A DNA stretch of 7,227 bases from JAFAQB01 sp046724555 (GTDB lineage Archaea > Thermoproteota > Nitrososphaeria > Nitrososphaerales > Nitrososphaeraceae). This document shows, in pieces, positions 1 through 5,514 of the stretch (positions within the stretch are counted from its first letter, which is position 1; each line of letters opens with the position of its first letter). The position numbers were made by a program, and so were the translations under genes. The stretch covers positions 1-7,227 of the forward strand of contig JBKOWU010000016.1 of the NCBI GenBank assembly GCA_046724555.1, given 5' to 3'. Under the pieces are notes generated by a model. The model did no database searches. It was not told where the DNA came from and saw only the letters and a list, made by a program, of their open reading frames with translations.

Positions 1-67
1 GCGACGGTATCGAATAAGTGTCGTAACCCTCTTCTGTATTAATCTAATCTTCTACTGCCACTTGTAG

Positions 68-193
68 TTATTCGCATTGATGTGGCAACCCTGTTTCTTT
101 ACTTAATGGAATGAATTTGCCGCTTTGGCTCTTGTTGTTTGGAACAAAATAGATTTCCTGTCCGCAGCCTTTGTTGCATTGATGGTATCGCCT
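68..193 (-). pseudogene. Start-less remnant of a thaumarchaeal Cys/His zinc-binding module (copy 1)
   Basis: Read on the minus strand from 193 down to a TAA at 68-70, this frame gives about 41 residues: RRYHQCNKGCGQEIYF, a short variable stretch, then GKFIPLSKETGLPHQCE. The CNKGC pair and the terminal HQC look like a small zinc-binding module, a type I recall at the ends of many short Nitrososphaeria proteins. The frame is closed by a TAA at 194-196, and there is no ATG, GTG or TTG between that stop and the first Cys, so it cannot start conventionally. An overlapping frame starts at a GTG (238-240) and carries an Asn-rich stretch. A -1 shift near the shared AAAGGCGATA would join that stretch to the module. 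It lies about 100 nt downstream of the SDR gene on the same strand. The module identity is seen in sequence; remnant status is inferred. A second copy is at 4185-4331. Confidence 0.6.
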
Positions 194-290
194 TTATTGT
201 GTCTGTTGGTGTTGTGATTGTCCTTGTTGCTGCTATTCACTTAAGAGTACATAAGCATGCAAAACATCACTTGAAAATAATATTCAACGA

Positions 291-1169
291 CTACTTTAGA
301 ACACCTTCCATCACTAATCTTCTAAATTCTCTATCAGATTTGTTCTTCCTTATTTCCATCAGCTTAAAAGCATCATTGCCTACCAAACTTCTTAATTCTG
401 GCGGAACATCTCTTACCGTAATGGCATTTAAAATGACTGTGGCTACTTCTGTTGGGGGTAAACCATTTTGAAATCTAGGTTTGAATCCGGCAATTCTCTT
501 TTCTGTTATATCTGCATAAGGAGAATTACGGTCAGCGGTGGTAGTACTAGTGGAAACGTTTTTCCCTATCTTTAAATTATTGTCAAAATTAGTCTTAATT
601 ACGCCCGGCTCTATAAGTATGACCTTTATTCCAAATTGCTCCAATTCATAACCCATAGATTCAGATAGTCCCTCTAATGCAAACTTTGAGCTCACATAAG
701 CAGGGGTAAGAGGAAATCCGATTATACCAGCTATGGAGCTTATATTTACTATTGTGCCACGTCGTTGCTTTCTCATAATTGGTAACACTGACTGACTAAC
801 TCTGATGACACCAAATACATTAGTTTCAAATTGTTCTTTAAATTCTTGGATTGAAAGCTCTTCTAATGGTCCTAGTAATGCATAACCCGCATTGTTGACT
901 AAAACATCTATAGTTTCTTGTTCATTTGCTACCTTCTCAATTGCTTCTTTAACTGATTTGTCATCTGTTACATCAAGCTTTAGAACTTCTAAAGGTAATC
1001 TCTCTTTTTGTTTTAACTCAATAATTTTGTTAGATTTATCAAGATTGCGCATTGTGGCATAAGTGAAAAACCCGTTTCTTGCCAATAATAAACTGGTCTC
1101 AAATCCTATGCCAGATGAGCTACCAGTAACTATTGCTACTTTCGTCTTGTTCATTTTATCAGCATCCAT
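291..1169 (-). CDS. Classical short-chain dehydrogenase/reductase (SDR), 292 aa
   Basis: Cytosolic NAD(P)-dependent oxidoreductase; the substrate cannot be read from the sequence. All classical SDR hallmarks are present in order: TGSSSGIG cofactor loop at residues 15-22, D66-V67 at the adenine pocket, NNAG at 92-95, catalytic N117, S145, Y158 and K162 (YVSSK), and the PG motif at 188-189 after strand 6. R41 at the end of the second strand (ATMRN) suggests NADP(H) preference, which is inference. The C-terminal extension (about 190-292) is the variable substrate lid. No signal peptide or membrane helix is seen. The start at 1169 gives MDADKMNKTK; the in-frame Met6 is an equally possible start and loses nothing conserved. 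There is no Shine-Dalgarno site. An AT-rich TATA-like stretch at 1201-1212 would put transcription start about 11 nt upstream. The gene is divergent from the secreted-protein gene at 1440. Family assignment is secure; naming a substrate would be guesswork. Confidence 0.95.
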   Translation of the reverse strand: MDADKMNKTKVAIVTGSSSGIGFETSLLLARNGFFTYATMRNLDKSNKIIELKQKERLPLEVLKLDVTDDKSVKEAIEKVANEQETIDVLVNNAGYALLGPLEELSIQEFKEQFETNVFGVIRVSQSVLPIMRKQRRGTIVNISSIAGIIGFPLTPAYVSSKFALEGLSESMGYELEQFGIKVILIEPGVIKTNFDNNLKIGKNVSTSTTTADRNSPYADITEKRIAGFKPRFQNGLPPTEVATVILNAITVRDVPPELRSLVGNDAFKLMEIRKNKSDREFRRLVMEGVLK

Positions 1170-1439
1170 TTTTTACTGTCATTATCCTTTTTTGTAATGG
1201 AATAAATAATATGGTATCTATGCATCTGCTTTTTGTCATCATTCCCATTGTTGTAGCATTGGATGGTCAAATTTGGTTTAGAACTCAGCTATCGTAAGCA
1301 TTGGTTTTCCTTCTTGTTAGTTGCTATCTGAAGTAATTTTCCTATAAAATAGCAGAGATTTGCTACAATATGGCAGTAACCATGATTATTGTCCATTTAT
1401 GAAATTGCATATATACATTAAATCCAATAATACTGAGGA
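1170..1439. promoter_or_regulatory. Divergent intergenic region between SDR and secreted-protein genes
   Basis: These 270 bases are AT-rich with stop codons in all frames and no convincing short gene. Towards the SDR gene (minus) there is a TATA-like AT stretch at 1201-1212. Towards the plus-strand gene there is CATATATACATTA at 1408-1420. The middle part (about 1220-1400) shows no repeat, hairpin or operator that I can recognise. Confidence 0.5.
1409..1415 (+). promoter_or_regulatory. TATA box for the secreted-protein gene
   Basis: ATATATA is centred 28 nt upstream of the ATG at 1440. That is the spacing expected when an archaeal transcript begins at or next to its start codon (leaderless). 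It supports 1440 as the true start, even though the frame is broken 50 codons later. Confidence 0.5.
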
Positions 1440-1574
1440 ATGGGGGAGAGCAATAGAACCCGTAGTCTCATCATACTATTCTTTATTTCAACGCTGGCTT
1501 TCTCTTTAACATCTGCAGGTGTTCTCAGAGGCAATATGGCTATCAGTATGGATGCTTATGCCACAAAATCTGGG

Positions 1575-1764
1575 ATCTTCTGGAGGAAGTAGCAGCGGTG
1601 ATAAGGGCGGAAGAGGGAGTAGCAGCAGTAGCGGCGGTGGAGGAGACGATAATGGCGGTGGTAGCGATGATAAAAGCGGAGGAGGTAGTAGCGGCGGTGG
1701 TAGTAGCGGTGGCGAAGGCGGCGATACCGGCTGTGCTGGTACTGGTGATGAAGGGGGCGAAACT
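1575..1764 (+). repeat. Low-complexity Gly/Ser/Asp-coding tract
   Basis: This G-rich imperfect trinucleotide repeat (GGT/GGC/AGT/AGC/GAT units) encodes the flexible Gly-Ser-Asp linker in the middle frame of the split secreted protein. Only this frame gives a composition typical of surface-protein linkers. The frame of the signal peptide is full of TAG, TGA and TAA here. Slippage-prone sequence of this kind is a plausible source of the neighbouring frameshifts. Confidence 0.7.
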
Positions 1765-1802
1765 GGGCCCCTACACCACCAGAAACAGGTACACCCCCAG
1801 CA

Positions 1803-1949
1803 TGTCCAGACGGATCCTCAGACTGCAATACACCTCCTCCACCCCCTCCAGTATGCCCGGATAGTTCTTCCGACTGTAGTACGCCACCATCTCCTCCTTG
1901 TCCAGAAGGTTCTTCTGATTGCGTAACACCTCCTCCACCACCTGGTTAC
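1803..1949 (+). repeat. Three tandem Cys/Pro-rich repeats, 15-17 codons each
   Basis: Units begin at 1803, 1854 and 1899 and encode CPDGSSDCNTPPPPPPV, CPDSSSDCSTPPSPP and CPEGSSDCVTPPPPPGY. The two Cys in each unit are six residues apart, which would suit small disulfide loops on polyproline spacers in an exported protein. Codons differ between units, so the duplication is not recent. Confidence 0.75.
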
Positions 1950-2006
1950 TGCACAACCAACCCTGATGATCCACAATGTCCACAATGTCCACCAGTCGGC
2001 GTAGGT

Positions 2007-2615
2007 ATGTCATGTCCACCTCCGCCGCCACCACCGAATTGTCAAAAATGGCAGCATTTTGATCCTAAGCTAAACAAATGCGTTCCACCATGTCCACCAG
2101 GCTATTATCTAAAGAACGGAGTTTGTGTCAAGGGTCAGATATCATGTCCACGAGGGTACCACCTGGAGAATGGAGTTTGTACTAGGACAATTATAAAACA
2201 TCTAACCACAGTTGAAACAGTAGTCAGGAACTTTGTTACCGCCAAGCCAACATTCCTACTTCTCTTAGATACAGCTCAACTATGTCAGCTTGCAGTAGAT
2301 AAACAATGTGTAGATAAGCAAAACCAATTTGATACTTTGAATCTGGTCACAAAGCTAGATTCTACTGGCAAGACATGGACTATAACAGGTCAAGTTGAAA
2401 ATAGAATATCAAAGATTCAAAGAAATGTACAGGTCGTAGCATACTTCTACGATTCTAAAGGAAATAGTGTAGGTGGACCGTATAAAGGTACAGTTAATCC
2501 AACAGTACTTAAAAGCCTGCAACTAGGTGCATTTAATATGAAACCAAGTACGTCTATTATGAAAGGGACACATACATTTCTCAGACTAGAATATCAAAGT
2601 ACTTCACCATCTTAA
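2007..2615 (+). CDS. C-terminal part of the secreted Cys-rich/FxLYD-like protein (Met-initiated portion)
   Basis: A Met-initiated frame of 202 residues can be called here, but Met2007 is almost certainly internal: the same frame is open back to 1752 and carries the Pro/Cys repeats upstream. Residues 3-58 are Cys-rich (C3, C12, C25, C29, C40, C47, C58) with two related units, CPPGYYLKNGVC and CPRGYHLENGVC. Residues 59-123 form a linker with two more Cys (C93, C101). Residues about 124-185 (WTITGQVENRISK...VQVVAYFYDSKGNSV...NPTVLKSLQLGAFN) match the pattern of FxLYD-type beta domains found in archaeal surface proteins. No Shine-Dalgarno site or TATA box precedes 2007. It should be read as the tail of the gene starting at 1440. 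Confidence 0.65.
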   Translation: MSCPPPPPPPNCQKWQHFDPKLNKCVPPCPPGYYLKNGVCVKGQISCPRGYHLENGVCTRTIIKHLTTVETVVRNFVTAKPTFLLLLDTAQLCQLAVDKQCVDKQNQFDTLNLVTKLDSTGKTWTITGQVENRISKIQRNVQVVAYFYDSKGNSVGGPYKGTVNPTVLKSLQLGAFNMKPSTSIMKGTHTFLRLEYQSTSPS

Positions 2616-2629
2616 ACTACCTTAAAAAT

Positions 2630-3202
2630 ATGACCAGTAATTATGATGACTGTAACAAATTCACCTATCTCTTCGATGGACAAAGTACAGATGGCTGGCG
2701 TATGGCCGGTCCTGGTAAATTTGCGCTTGTTGGATATGACAAGTCAATGCAATCACAAGGAGGAATGGGATTACTATGGTATACTAAAAAGAAGTACAGG
2801 GATTTTGTACTAAAGGTTAATTGGAAAGTTAATGATAGAAACGACAATTCTGGCGTGTTTGTCAGATTTTCAGATCCAGATAATGATCCTTTGATAGCTG
2901 TTAATACAGGATATGAGATTCAAATTGACGATATGGCGATGCCGGATGGTAATCCTCTTCACAAAACAGGTGCAATATACAACTTTGCCGCTCCTTCAAA
3001 TGCAGCGGCATCAAAACCTGTAGGCCAATGGAATACCTTTGAGATAGAAGTAACAGGTCAAAAATATAGCGTTATCTTAAATGGTGAAAAGGTAATACCA
3101 GAATTTACAGGCAATAGGAGTACTGAAGGATACATTGGAATCCAAAATCATGATGCAGATTCTTATGTATCATTTAAGAATATTATGATAAAGGAGAAGT
3201 AG
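2630..3202 (+). CDS. DUF1080 / 3-keto-disaccharide hydrolase-like domain protein, 190 aa
   Basis: A single-domain protein of the DUF1080 family (concanavalin/LamG-like beta-sandwich, named after 3-keto-disaccharide hydrolases). Landmarks in order: LFDGQSTDGWR at residues 14-24, a GGMGLLWY strand at 44-51, YRDFVLKVNWKV at 56-67, NSGVFVRF at 73-80, GYEIQIDD at 94-101, HKTGAIY at 111-117, QWNTFEIEVTG at 133-143, VILNGEKV at 148-155 and GYIGIQNHD at 167-175. It is complete at domain length. No signal peptide is visible, although many bacterial members are exported, so it may act in the cytoplasm or need another route. It begins 14 nt after the stop of the secreted Cys-rich gene on the same strand with no promoter in the gap, so co-transcription is likely. 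The family is confidently recognised; sugar hydrolysis in this organism is inference, since sugar binding alone is possible. Confidence 0.85.
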   Translation: MTSNYDDCNKFTYLFDGQSTDGWRMAGPGKFALVGYDKSMQSQGGMGLLWYTKKKYRDFVLKVNWKVNDRNDNSGVFVRFSDPDNDPLIAVNTGYEIQIDDMAMPDGNPLHKTGAIYNFAAPSNAAASKPVGQWNTFEIEVTGQKYSVILNGEKVIPEFTGNRSTEGYIGIQNHDADSYVSFKNIMIKEK

Positions 3203-3203
3203 A

Positions 3204-3253
3204 AGCTAGAGTTCAGCATGATTTTTGAGGAACCTATGTTGAACTCAGTAGCT
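3204..3253 (+). terminator. Strong inverted repeat just after the DUF1080 gene
   Basis: The arm at 3204-3219 (AGCTAGAGTTCAGCAT) pairs with 3236-3253 (ATGTTGAACTCAGTAGCT) over 16 base pairs, with one G-U wobble and a 2-nt bulge (AG), around a 16-nt loop. It begins one base after the stop codon of the gene ending at 3202 and is followed by a T-containing stretch (GTTTTG). It could act as a transcript end or mRNA-stabilising hairpin. Termination in archaea usually depends on U-tracts, so the role is inferred. Confidence 0.45.
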
Positions 3254-3339
3254 ATAAAGTGTTTTGTAATTCTCGATTATAATTAGTATCAAGATTATAT
3301 TAAAAAAATTAATGAATACTGGTGCAATACGCTGTACTA

Positions 3340-3414
3340 ATGTCTAAACGAAATAATATACCTAGAAAACAGAGAGCGCTCGTTCTTCAAGGTGGAGGTG
3401 CATCAGGTCTCTGA
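3340..3414 (+). pseudogene. N-terminal stub of a patatin-like phospholipase
   Basis: The ATG at 3340 gives 24 residues ending in RKQRALVLQGGGASGL and a TGA at 3412-3414. RALVLQGGGA is the canonical N-terminal strand and glycine-rich oxyanion loop of patatin-like phospholipases, where the family usually continues as LGAYEAGV. Everything after the loop is gone, including the GxSxG nucleophile and the catalytic Asp. The stub keeps a plausible TATA-like AATTATATTA-type stretch around 3294-3303, so it appears to be the 5' end of a formerly normal gene. The break falls at about 3405-3412, exactly where the oppositely oriented small ORF ends, which points to a deletion or rearrangement junction. Recognition rests on a short but very characteristic motif. 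Confidence 0.7.
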
Positions 3415-3531
3415 TTCTCCTTCTTGTCCGTCTATTTCATAATCTGTGAAGGTAACAATATTTTTATGGTTTGGTCTGGCTAGCTTCTGTTCTGAAGTCC
3501 TTCTCCCAAATAACTGTCTAAGAAAACTCAT
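3403..3531 (-). CDS. Small hypothetical protein, 42 aa, with strong Shine-Dalgarno site
   Basis: The frame starts at ATG 3529-3531 (MSFLRQLFGRRTSEQKLARP...) and ends at TGA 3403-3405. The N-terminus is a short amphipathic basic stretch and the C-terminus is acidic (DYEIDGQEGESET). There is no recognisable domain, membrane span or Cys motif. A perfect AAGGAGG lies 8 nt upstream, which is strong support for translation because most genes in this window lack such a site. The last codons and the stop lie in sequence shared with the patatin stub on the other strand, so the 3' end may have been created by the same rearrangement and the original protein could have been longer. I do not recognise the family. 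Confidence 0.55.
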   Translation of the reverse strand: MSFLRQLFGRRTSEQKLARPNHKNIVTFTDYEIDGQEGESET

Positions 3532-3539
3532 ACCTTTGT

Positions 3540-3546
3540 CCTCCTT
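3540..3546 (-). promoter_or_regulatory. Shine-Dalgarno site AAGGAGG
   Basis: On the minus strand AAGGAGG sits 8 nt before the ATG at 3531. It is the best ribosome-binding site seen in the window and decides the start of the 42-residue ORF. The rest of 3532-3659 shows no gene. Confidence 0.6.
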
Positions 3547-3659
3547 ATTTTACCTCTTACTGATACTTGATTACACAATCAACATTTGTTGTATAGTACT
3601 ATTGTGCATATTCAATAGAAAATAAATAACGCATGGTGTATAACCCAGTTCTCTAATTA

Positions 3660-4025
3660 TTACTGACTCTTCTCTCTCTTTACTAGTATATAGTGAGGTA
3701 TGTTTGCAATAGTAGCTGGATATGATGTATTATATTCCCATCCTAATTCAAGCAGCTTCTTTGCTTCTTGCAAATCTGTGACAGTCGCTATATCTACTAC
3801 TCGTCTACGTTTGAAAAATGGCTTGTCATAATTCTGGCTGCTTTTATGCTCATGCTGTTGACCATCCTCGTTAACTAATTTCCATATTATTTTACCTGTT
3901 GCAGGATCTTCTCCTATCTTTTCAAAACCTATCATCTGATTAGGAAACCCTGCTGCTTTACACTTGTTGCATTCTTGCATCTTTTTTTGCGGTTTTGATG
4001 CTTCCGTTTGAATTGTTGTTGACAT
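3660..4025 (-). CDS. Small Cys/His (putative zinc-binding) thaumarchaeal protein, 121 aa
   Basis: A short polar N-terminus (residues 1-17) leads into CNKC at 19-22. A stretch with ATGKIIWKL (42-50) follows, then HEH at 58-60. This C-x2-C ... H-x-H arrangement probably binds one zinc ion. Residues 72-121 form a second conserved-looking part (RRVVDIATVTDLQEAKKLLELGW, then YPATIANIPHYILVKR) with a helix and strands. I remember similar small proteins in many copies in Nitrososphaeria, but no function is established to my knowledge. The start at 4025 is supported by an AT-rich TATA-like box at 4055-4064, giving a leader of about 9 nt. Its Cys/His spacing and TGK motif resemble the zinc modules at 68-193 and 4185-4331, so distant relationship is possible. 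It is the only apparently intact member in the window. Confidence 0.75.
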   Translation of the reverse strand: MSTTIQTEASKPQKKMQECNKCKAAGFPNQMIGFEKIGEDPATGKIIWKLVNEDGQQHEHKSSQNYDKPFFKRRRVVDIATVTDLQEAKKLLELGWEYNTSYPATIANIPHYILVKREKSQ

Positions 4026-4054
4026 GTTGTAGAAGATACTTTACAAAATTCATT

Positions 4055-4064
4055 AATAATATAT
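4055..4064 (-). promoter_or_regulatory. TATA-like box for the Cys/His protein gene
   Basis: ATATATTATT on the minus strand is centred about 35 nt upstream of the ATG at 4025, giving a predicted leader of roughly 9 nt. The stretch from here to 4184 contains no gene that I can support. Confidence 0.35.
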
Positions 4065-4184
4065 GATACACTTTCACGAGAGGGAGGGATAATGAAATAT
4101 TAGTTTGCTATATTTTGGTTTATTGTATTTATCTTTGCTTTGGAATTAAAGTCTGGTCATGTATATTGTTGGAATAAACTTAAA

Positions 4185-4331
4185 TTACTTACACTGATGT
4201 GATAACCCTGTCTCTTTGTCTAATGGGATGTATTTACCATTCTGCCTCTTGCTGTGATTTGCATCAAAATAGATTTCCTGGCCATAGCCTTTACGACATT
4301 GCTTATAATATCGCCTTTGTCGTTTCCGCTG
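4185..4331 (-). pseudogene. Start-less remnant of a Cys/His zinc-binding module (copy 2)
   Basis: On the minus strand the frame ends RRYYKQCRKGYGQEIYF, a variable stretch, then GKYIPLDKETGLSHQCK, with TAA at 4185-4187. It aligns over its full length with the module at 68-193; about two thirds of residues are identical, with a two-residue length difference. Here the second Cys of the CxxxC pair has become Tyr (GYG), which should weaken metal binding. As in copy 1, an in-frame TAA (4332-4334) closes the frame upstream and no start codon follows it. An overlapping frame starting at ATG 4358-4360 gives an Asn/Ser-rich beginning (MIINHSSYNNSGNDKGD) that a -1 shift could join to the module. That ATG lies 5 nt after the stop of the membrane-protein gene. 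The homology is directly visible; calling it a pseudogene rather than a frameshifted gene is inference. Confidence 0.6.
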
Positions 4332-4365
4332 TTATTGTAGCTGCTATGGTTGATTATCATTTATA

Positions 4366-4857
4366 CTATGATATGAAGGTAAATATCATAGAACCAAGAA
4401 CAACACCATATACTATATGACCGCCCAGACTTGCAAATGCTGGCATACGACCTAAAGGATGATTGAATGGAGATAATCCAGTAATTGGTTTATGTATAGG
4501 TATCAAAGTAATAATCCATAATACAAAACCATATAGTAGTCCTAGCAAAAGTAACGATGTGCTACTATTGACAAGAGTTGTAAAAAATGAACCAACAATA
4601 AATGGAAAGGCTATTCCTGCAAGAGTACCATTTAGGAAATGAAAGAAAAAAACTCCTTTGAAGTGAATTTTATTATTGTCATTTGGAAGCTTAAACAATC
4701 GTTTTGTTATAACCTGATTTTCATGCCACTCAAATACGCCATGCAAACCCCAGCGCTTCCACGATGGGATCTCAGTTAATGTCATTAGGACTGTTGATAC
4801 TATGCCACCTAACAGGCCGATCAGCAAATATGACAATATCTCAAATGAAAATGGCAT
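4366..4857 (-). CDS. Four-helix integral membrane protein, 163 aa, unknown function
   Basis: Hydrophobic segments at about residues 7-28, 69-96, 101-121 and 140-162 predict four membrane helices. Between helices 1 and 2 is a polar loop with charged and aromatic residues (EIPSWKRWGLHGVFEWHEN, 29-47), including H39, E43, H45 and E46. Helix 4 carries GGHIVYGVVLG (145-155), a His-x2-Tyr-Gly-x3-Gly pattern I associate with several small uncharacterised membrane families, without being able to name one. No signal peptide separate from helix 1 and no transporter or enzyme motif is evident. Start 4857 is the only Met before helix 1. AT-rich stretches upstream (4865-4880) sit close to the start, and a further TATATA lies at about 4933-4940. 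The zinc-module remnant follows 5 nt downstream on the same strand. The coding call is strong; function is unknown. Confidence 0.8.
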   Translation of the reverse strand: MPFSFEILSYLLIGLLGGIVSTVLMTLTEIPSWKRWGLHGVFEWHENQVITKRLFKLPNDNNKIHFKGVFFFHFLNGTLAGIAFPFIVGSFFTTLVNSSTSLLLLGLLYGFVLWIITLIPIHKPITGLSPFNHPLGRMPAFASLGGHIVYGVVLGSMIFTFIS

Positions 4858-5003
4858 ACAAGACTTTTATATCAATAAATCTCCCAATCCTTCCCTTGTG
4901 GTTATAGCCCACGCTTTTCGATCTTTGCTTCGTTATATACATAGAACATTATTATAGAACCATCATCGAAGACGACGCCAAGCGAGGGGTTTTTTGTGCA
5001 TTT

Positions 5004-5426
5004 TTATTTTCCCTCGACTTCGTTAATGCTGTCATTGTTAAACTCCGGGTAACCTTTTATGAAGCAGCTATCAGGATTGCTAAGGTAGTTGTCTACTAAC
5101 TGACTGACGGTAATTTCAGTGTCGTCAACGTCTACTATCTTGTATATTTGAAAATCGCTATTTTTTACCCCCCAGTTGGTGTCGTGTTTAACGATAGTTC
5201 TAAACTCTTCTTCTAGAATATTTCTACTTGGATATACTCGATAATCTAGTATCTTTAGGCGAAGATCGCCATCTTCGTCAAATAATGAAAATATGCTATC
5301 TTCGACTGGAGAATACAGGTTCTCACTTCTATTTATGATGCTTTTAGTCATATTTGTGACTCCCATATTAGACAATGGATAGAGATACTGCTTTCGAACA
5401 GCGTCGACACTTATCGGTATTTTCAT
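5004..5426 (-). CDS. Winged-helix-like protein, 140 aa, probably N-terminally truncated
   Basis: From the first Met (5426) residues 1-45 look like the second half of a winged helix: a recognition-type helix (SVDAVRKQYLYPLSNMGV) and a wing (INRSENLYSPV). The remainder is mixed alpha/beta with an acidic C-terminus. The same frame stays open upstream to 5573, and the stretch just before Met1 (GLTSKELAQKTYDI) reads as the missing first helix of the fold. So the natural protein evidently began further upstream. However, no ATG, GTG or TTG exists between the upstream TGA (5574-5576) and 5426, and that stretch overlaps the 3' end of the recombinase gene. The likely reading is a DNA-binding protein, perhaps plasmid- or element-encoded, decapitated when the recombinase end was placed next to it. 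Translation from the internal Met cannot be excluded. The exact family is not recognised. Confidence 0.55.
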   Translation of the reverse strand: MKIPISVDAVRKQYLYPLSNMGVTNMTKSIINRSENLYSPVEDSIFSLFDEDGDLRLKILDYRVYPSRNILEEEFRTIVKHDTNWGVKNSDFQIYKIVDVDDTEITVSQLVDNYLSNPDSCFIKGYPEFNNDSINEVEGK

Positions 5427-5514
5427 AATATCGTAGGTCTTTTGGGCTAGTTCTTTGCTTGTTAAGCCTACTTCTGTTTCCTGTATAACTACGATTTCCT
5501 GTTTTATGCCGTCT

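Larger units (their letters stand above)
1440..2615 (+). pseudogene. Secreted Gly/Ser-rich, Pro/Cys-repeat protein with FxLYD-like C-terminus, split by two frameshifts
   Basis: From the ATG at 1440 the first frame encodes a clear signal peptide: a basic start (MGESNRTR), a hydrophobic core (SLIILFFISTLAFSLTSA) and a likely AYA cleavage site at residues 39-41. It stops at 1590-1592. Dropping one G from the GGG at 1572-1574 continues into a second frame rich in Gly, Ser and Asp, for example SSGDKGGRGSSSSSGGGG. Adding one G near 1765-1771 then restores the original frame. That frame is open from 1752 to 2615 and holds three CPxGSSDCxTPPPPP repeats, a Cys-rich segment with two CPxGYxLxNGVC units, and a C-terminal FxLYD-like beta domain (about residues 124-185 counted from the Met at 2007). 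The corrected product is an extracellular or surface protein of roughly 390 residues with a flexible linker. Whether the shifts are real mutations, phase-variable slippage or sequencing errors cannot be decided here. Its role is unknown; adhesion or cell-surface binding would be a guess. Confidence 0.7.

Noticed and set aside
139..471. Plus-strand open frame with hydrophobic stretches over the left zinc module and the SDR 3' end
   Set aside because: It is the antisense of the conserved minus-strand QEIYF module and the SDR C-terminus. Its similarity to the plus-strand frame at 4199-4420 only reflects homology of the modules on the other strand.
1803..1949. Possible CRISPR-like or regulatory repeat array
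   Set aside because: The units are imperfect, unspaced and encode Cys/Pro repeats in frame, so they are protein-coding repeats.
1556..2034. Minus-strand His/Arg/Tyr-rich frames and an Ala/Val-rich plus-strand frame (1598-1864) over the G-rich tract
   Set aside because: They are by-products of trinucleotide repeats. Only the Gly/Ser and Pro/Cys frames connect to the signal peptide and the C-terminal domain.
2665..2847. Minus-strand open frame inside the DUF1080 gene
   Set aside because: It is antisense to strongly conserved DUF1080 motifs, with no supporting start signal or family match.
4199..4420. Plus-strand open frame resembling a small membrane peptide
   Set aside because: It is antisense to zinc-module copy 2 and the membrane-protein 3' end. 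The characteristic Cys/His motifs are only on the minus strand.
4983..5016. Short inverted repeat CGAGGG/CCCTCG flanking a T-rich loop downstream of the winged-helix ORF
   Set aside because: Only 6 bp of stem with a 22-nt loop, and the T-run is on the wrong strand for the minus-strand gene; too weak to call a terminator.
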